Below, piece by piece: positions 5,793 to 8,795 of a stretch of DNA of 8,795 nt; the first letter of the stretch is position 1, and each line of letters begins with the position of its first letter. Origin of the DNA: an uncultured Eubacteriales bacterium (GTDB lineage: Bacteria; Bacillota; Clostridia; Oscillospirales; QAMX01); assembly GCA_900551265.1 (NCBI GenBank), contig URVL01000086.1, forward strand, positions 1 to 8,795, in the 5' to 3' direction. The notes beneath the pieces are model-generated. The model searched no databases, was not told where the DNA came from, and saw only the letters and a list, made by a program, of their open reading frames with translations. The translations under genes and the position numbers were made by a program.

Positions 5793-5821
5793 ATCTTACA
5801 GGAAAATGCTCGCTTTTTCAA
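5793..5821 (-). promoter_or_regulatory. Predicted promoter of the TtcA-like gene
   Basis: On the minus strand, TTGAAA (-35, at 5816-5821) and TAAGAT (-10, at 5793-5798) have 17-bp spacing. The leader would be about 45 nt. It is divergent from the promoter at 5872-5900, and the two -35 boxes are about 50 bp apart. Confidence 0.6.
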
Positions 5822-5871
5822 TAGAAACATCGGTTTTTTACAAATCCAAGATAAAAAGTATACGGTTTTGC

Positions 5872-5900
5872 TTGAATAAACCGCCATACTCTGCTATACT
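5872..5900 (+). promoter_or_regulatory. Predicted promoter of the CPBP-like/ThuA-like unit
   Basis: TTGAAT (5872-5877) and TATACT (5895-5900) have 17-bp spacing, with transcription expected from about 5907. This gives a leader of about 64 nt before ATG 5971. Confidence 0.6.
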
Positions 5901-5970
5901 GAATGTATTGTTGCCAGATGGCGATTTTTTCTGTTATCGGCGCGTAATTCATGAAAAAGAGGGGTTTTCT

Positions 5971-7164
5971 ATGCTGTTCTGGAAGGTGCGGACAGAGCCA
6001 TTTGCCGAAGCAAAAAACGCTCGGAAAAGTATTCCGATCTTTTTGACCATGCTGCTTGCGGCCCTGCTCTTCTATGGGTTTTCAGAAGGGACCTATTTTC
6101 TGTATACACAGCTTTTCAACTTTATACAAAATCAGATCGCCCTTTATAAAATTGATGCGGAATTGTCCATTTTTTATGATTTCGGATTCATTATTCGTTC
6201 TTCGGCAATGATAATTCTCGTTCTTTTTGCCTCTTTATACGTACGCTTTCTGGAAGGCCGCCGGCTTTCTACCATGGGATTCCATAAAGAGGGGCTCTGG
6301 AGCAATCTGCTGAAAGGCGCGGTTATAGGGGTCGTGTTGTTTGGCGCCATGCTTGGGATGTTAACTTTTTCAGGAGATTATCTCTTTGAAGGAGAACTGC
6401 GTGATGACATTCTGTCCCGTCTTGCCGGTATTCTGTCGATAGTCATTTCCGGATTTTCTTTTGAGTATTTTTTCCGTGGTTTCGTTCTTTCAAGTCTTGG
6501 TGCGCGCAGCCGTACGCTGACTGCCGTGCTGTTGACGGCAGTGCTCTCTACTGTCGCGCAGAGTTACTACTGGGGCTATAGCGTAATCTCGGTCTTTAAT
6601 AACTTTCTGTTCAATATCCTGCTCGGTCTTCTCGTCGTACGAACCGGTAGCGCCTACACGGCCTGCGCCGCAAGGACACTGTTTCTTTTTGTCTGTCAGT
6701 TTGTATTTGGTACGCCTTATTCCGGCGTTGCGTATGCACACGCCTTTGTTCCAACGACTGTCAATTATACAAGTCTGTGGGCAGGCACCTCCAATGGGAT
6801 TGATAATGGTTATACTTTCACTGTTATCATGGCGATATTTGTTTTAGCGGCAGTATTTTTCCCGAAAAAGCCGCCTGAAGAAGAGCTGGAGAGCGGTCCT
6901 TTCTTCAAACACGTTCCCGTTGAAAAAAAATCCACGGTAGAAAATGCAGAATCGTCGGAGACAGGCAGTGGCGCGGAGGATACGTTCCATAAAAAAGAAG
7001 TTACCGCTGCACCAGTTCAGGAAAATTCTTCAGAGCACGCAGAGAGTTCCGCGCAGACGGAAAACACAACTGTTTCTGAGGAAGACGACGAAGAGTGGGA
7101 AGAAGAAGAGGTCCGCATACATGTCGATCCCGATTATAAAAATCCGGAGGATTATCTAAAATAG
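5971..7164 (+). CDS. CPBP/Abi-like multipass membrane protein with degenerate catalytic motifs
   Basis: 397 aa. Start 5971 is supported by AGAGGGG, 6 nt upstream; an 80-codon in-frame extension upstream would cross the promoter and is rejected. About eight membrane segments lie between residues 22 and 297. The layout resembles the CPBP (CAAX protease and bacteriocin-processing) family: MGFHKEGLWSNLLKGAVIGV (102-121), then FEYFFRGFVLSSL (164-176) at the EExxxR position, AVLSTVAQ (190-197) at FxxxH, and LGLLVVRTGSAYTACAARTL (218-237) at HxxxN. The expected first Glu is F164, the first His is Q197 and the second His is R235. Only E165 and R169 survive, so a metalloprotease mechanism is unlikely. 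A hydrophilic tail (about 299-397) is rich in Glu and Ser, with an EEDDEEWEEEE run (370-380) and the terminus HVDPDYKNPEDYLK. Function unknown; fold assignment is inference. Confidence 0.72.
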   Translation: MLFWKVRTEPFAEAKNARKSIPIFLTMLLAALLFYGFSEGTYFLYTQLFNFIQNQIALYKIDAELSIFYDFGFIIRSSAMIILVLFASLYVRFLEGRRLSTMGFHKEGLWSNLLKGAVIGVVLFGAMLGMLTFSGDYLFEGELRDDILSRLAGILSIVISGFSFEYFFRGFVLSSLGARSRTLTAVLLTAVLSTVAQSYYWGYSVISVFNNFLFNILLGLLVVRTGSAYTACAARTLFLFVCQFVFGTPYSGVAYAHAFVPTTVNYTSLWAGTSNGIDNGYTFTVIMAIFVLAAVFFPKKPPEEELESGPFFKHVPVEKKSTVENAESSETGSGAEDTFHKKEVTAAPVQENSSEHAESSAQTENTTVSEEDDEEWEEEEVRIHVDPDYKNPEDYLK

Positions 7165-7173
7165 GGGGTTTTT

Positions 7174-7848
7174 ATGAAATACTATCTCCTGACCGCTGAT
7201 TACTATCATCCAAATGACGTTCTTCTGCCTGGTCTGGAAGCCGCACTTGGAACAGACGACTATGTGTACACAAATCGTCCTGAAGAGATTCCCTGGGAAA
7301 GGCTTACTGAGGAGGCATCCCTTCTGCTCATTGCTAAAATGGACGATTATTCAAGTCAGCTCGGACATCCGAAGTATGAAGAACTTTTCGCGCCGGCCGC
7401 CGATTGGATGACGCCGGAACGTGCTGCCTGCCTGAAACAATATGTGCATGGCGGCGGTGCTCTCCTTGCGCTTCACTCTGGTATTTTGTGGCACGAGGAT
7501 TCCGAAATTGCACAATTGACGGGCGGTTATTTTCTCCGGCATCCGCCGCAATGTGATGTCACGGTCGTTCCTTTCGCGAAACATCCCATTACCGAGGGTG
7601 TAGAACGCTTTACGGAACGAGATGAGTTCTATATGTGCCGCGTCTATGCAGACTCTGTAACACCCCTGTGCGCCTCTTATTCCGCTGAACCGGTTGGTGA
7701 GCCAACTGCGCTCTCTGTCTGGTGTCGCGAGTATGGCGACGGACGTGTCGTAGCCCTTGCGCCCGGCCATACGCTGGAGACTATTCTGAATCCCAATATG
7801 ACACGCCTAATTCAAAACAGCATTTGCTGGGCCACGCATCAACTCTGA
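7174..7848 (+). CDS. ThuA-like domain protein (class I glutamine amidotransferase-like fold)
   Basis: 224 aa, near the usual ThuA length. It starts 9 nt after the preceding stop, with TAGGGGG overlapping that stop as ribosome-binding site, so the two genes form one unit. ThuA hallmarks are HGGGALLALHSG (92-103) at the strand-turn-helix equivalent to the amidotransferase elbow, with Leu-His-Ser in place of the catalytic Cys; HPITEGVERFTERDEFY (137-153); and EYGDGRVVALAPGHT (186-200). There is no signal peptide, so it should be cytoplasmic. The family was named from a trehalose-utilisation locus and is linked to sugar metabolism. The reaction is not established for most members, and no sugar genes adjoin it here. 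The assignment to the family is firm; the role is unknown. Confidence 0.85.
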   Translation: MKYYLLTADYYHPNDVLLPGLEAALGTDDYVYTNRPEEIPWERLTEEASLLLIAKMDDYSSQLGHPKYEELFAPAADWMTPERAACLKQYVHGGGALLALHSGILWHEDSEIAQLTGGYFLRHPPQCDVTVVPFAKHPITEGVERFTERDEFYMCRVYADSVTPLCASYSAEPVGEPTALSVWCREYGDGRVVALAPGHTLETILNPNMTRLIQNSICWATHQL

Positions 7849-7877
7849 CACCCATACATCTATGAGAGTACGGATAG

Positions 7878-7908
7878 AACCCCTGTCGATTCAGCAGCGG
7901 CAGGGGTT
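7878..7908 (+). terminator. Hairpin after the ThuA-like gene, probable transcript end
   Basis: Arms AACCCCTGTCG (7878-7888) and CGGCAGGGGTT (7898-7908) pair over 11 bp with one G-U, around a 9-nt loop. There is no immediate T-run; TATTTTTTT comes only from 7923, about 15 nt further on. It is a stable 3'-end structure but a suboptimal intrinsic terminator. Confidence 0.5.
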
Positions 7909-7993
7909 ACGCAATGCCGTCAATATTTTTTTCAAATAAAAAGACAATTTTGGCATAAATATATGAAAAAATATGAGGTATCTTTGTTTTCTG

Positions 7994-8023
7994 TGCAATT
8001 TTATGCAAATTGTTTAAATTGCA
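7994..8023. repeat. Cluster of AAATTG inverted repeats upstream of the decarboxylase promoter
   Basis: TGCAATTT (7994-8001) and AAATTGCA (8016-8023) are perfect 8-nt complements 14 bp apart. A third half-site, AAATTG (8007-8012), pairs with the first around a 5-bp loop. The cluster lies about 44 bp upstream of the predicted -35 box, in a strongly AT-rich stretch, where a regulator could bind. Confidence 0.5.
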
Positions 8024-8066
8024 GAAAAGTTTCTTGCTTACTGACGAATTTTTTCTCAATTTACCA

Positions 8067-8095
8067 TAGGCAAGCTATCGCACTTTTTGTATAAT
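8067..8095 (+). promoter_or_regulatory. Predicted promoter of the oxaloacetate decarboxylase gene
   Basis: TAGGCA (8067-8072, 4 of 6 consensus positions) and a perfect TATAAT (8090-8095) have 17-bp spacing. The leader is about 62 nt and contains a short GGGAT/ATCCC hairpin before the AAAGGAGG ribosome-binding site. The rest of the 315-bp gap 7849-8163 holds only the hairpin and repeats listed separately. Confidence 0.65.
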
Positions 8096-8163
8096 ATACT
8101 TTGAATATGTTAATATAGGGCAGTGAGGGATTCTCTCTCATCCCAAAAGGAGGAATATGATAA

Positions 8164-8795
8164 ATGAAGGTCAATTTTACTGAGACCGTGTTAAGAGATG
8201 CGAACCAGTCTCTTATCGCGACCCGTATGCCTATCGAGAAGTTCCGCGATATTCTGCCGACTCTCGATAAGGCCGGTTACTATTCCCTGGAGTGTTGGGG
8301 CGGCGCCACTTTTGATTCCTGCCTGCGTTATCTGAACGAAGATCCGTGGGAGCGTCTGCGCACCATTCGCGCTGCCTGCCCGAATACAAAGCTCCAAATG
8401 CTGCTTCGTGGTCAGAACCTCCTCGGCTATAAGCATTATCCCGATGACGTCGTTCGCAAGTTTGTCGAGCTCTCCGTTAAAAACGGCATCGACATTATCC
8501 GAATTTTTGATGCACTGAACGATCTGCGCAATATTCGCGTTGCCGTCGATCAAACCATAAAATCCGGTGCAATTGCGTCCGGCGCAATTTCTTACACCTC
8601 CAGCCCCGTACACACGCTTGAAAATTATGTAAAGCTCTGTAAGGAAATGAAGGAAATGGGCTGCCAGACCATCTGTATTAAGGACATGGCCGGCGTTATC
8701 ACCCCAAAGGAAACGTACGATCTTGTCAGTGCGATTAAAAATGCACTGCCGGAGATTCCGCTGATTCTTCATACCCATTGCACAACCGGTATGGC
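8164..8795 (+). CDS. oadA: Oxaloacetate decarboxylase alpha / pyruvate carboxylase B-type carboxyltransferase, N-terminal part (runs off the window)
   Basis: 210 complete codons with no stop; the gene continues beyond the window. ATG 8164 follows AAGGAGG (8147-8153) at 10 nt; an ATG at 8157 is out of frame and gives only 8 codons. The carboxyltransferase TIM barrel is plain: ETVLRDANQSLIATRM (7-22), ECWGGATFD (43-51), MLLRGQNLLGY (79-89), RIFDALNDLRN (113-123), CIKDMAGVITP (171-181) and LHTHCTTGM (202-210). By family analogy D12, carboxylated K173, H203 and H205 form the metal and carboxyl-transfer site. The family decarboxylates oxaloacetate to pyruvate as part of a Na+-pumping complex, or is the B subunit of two-part pyruvate carboxylase. 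The missing C-terminus (biotin domain) and downstream genes would decide between oadA and pycB. Confidence 0.9.
   Translation, partial: MKVNFTETVLRDANQSLIATRMPIEKFRDILPTLDKAGYYSLECWGGATFDSCLRYLNEDPWERLRTIRAACPNTKLQMLLRGQNLLGYKHYPDDVVRKFVELSVKNGIDIIRIFDALNDLRNIRVAVDQTIKSGAIASGAISYTSSPVHTLENYVKLCKEMKEMGCQTICIKDMAGVITPKETYDLVSAIKNALPEIPLILHTHCTTGM

Noticed and set aside
5831..5869. Direct repeat of CGGTTTT (5831-5837 and 5863-5869) between the divergent promoters
   Set aside because: Seven bases, low complexity and T-rich. The 32-bp spacing is suggestive of a binding site but not beyond chance.
5731..5970. 80-codon N-terminal extension of the CPBP-like protein
   Set aside because: It would include both divergent promoters and begin antisense to the TtcA-like start. 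ATG 5971 has a good ribosome-binding site and opens just before the first membrane segment.
7949..7978. Possible extra promoter, TTGGCA followed by TATGAG, upstream of the decarboxylase
   Set aside because: The -10 is weak, the spacing is off, and the region is AT-rich. The promoter at 8067-8095 is clearly better.
8157..8183. Overlapping 8-codon mini-ORF (MINEGQFY) at the decarboxylase start, considered as a leader peptide
   Set aside because: Its ATG is only 3 nt from the Shine-Dalgarno and it ends within the main gene. It is likely chance.
8191..8778. Minus-strand open frame of 195 codons at the right edge
   Set aside because: It is antisense to the carboxyltransferase gene, whose forward frame shows all family motifs in order.

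Overview
The window looks like chromosomal DNA of a low-to-moderate-GC Gram-positive bacterium in class Clostridia, possibly an Oscillospiraceae/Ruminococcaceae-type gut anaerobe. This is inferred from strong AGGAGG ribosome-binding sites, sigma-A-type promoters, a tryptophan T-box leader, a ydaO-type c-di-AMP riboswitch, and the gene families present. No taxonomic search could be run. Seven complete protein genes and two edge-truncated ones are supported. There is no sign of a mobile element, CRISPR array, tRNA or rRNA.

Layout. (1) 1-470, minus strand: the 5' end of a trpB-type tryptophan synthase beta gene, preceded by a complete tryptophan T-box leader with its own promoter. (2) 505-3667, minus strand: a tight three-gene surface-polysaccharide operon of GT4 glycosyltransferase, DUF4330-like membrane-anchored protein and O-antigen ligase/polymerase (Wzy_C type). 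A sigma-A-like promoter lies upstream at 3694-3722. (3) 3668-4428: 760 bp without a convincing protein gene. On the plus strand it holds a near-perfect promoter, a well-formed c-di-AMP riboswitch, its terminator, and a second strong terminator 90 bp further on. No gene follows in the sense direction, so the riboswitch looks orphaned. (4) 4429-5739, minus strand: a TtcA-like PP-loop Fe-S tRNA thiolase homologue followed by a flavodoxin. (5) 5740-5970: a divergent promoter region. (6) 5971-7848, plus strand: a two-gene unit of a CPBP/Abi-like membrane protein whose catalytic motifs look degenerate, with a long acidic tail, and a ThuA-like protein. (7) 7849-8163: an intergenic stretch with a hairpin, an AT-rich inverted-repeat cluster and a promoter. 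(8) 8164-8795, plus strand: the 5' end of an oxaloacetate decarboxylase alpha / pyruvate carboxylase B-type carboxyltransferase, running off the window.

How the parts work together. The polysaccharide operon probably adds sugars to and polymerises or ligates a cell-surface glycan, with DUF4330 as an uncharacterised accessory. The trpB unit is set to respond to uncharged tRNA-Trp: specifier UGG, and a T-box UGGC that matches a G73 discriminator. The most unusual elements are the c-di-AMP riboswitch without an obvious target gene and the apparently inactivated CPBP-family protein coupled to a ThuA-domain protein.
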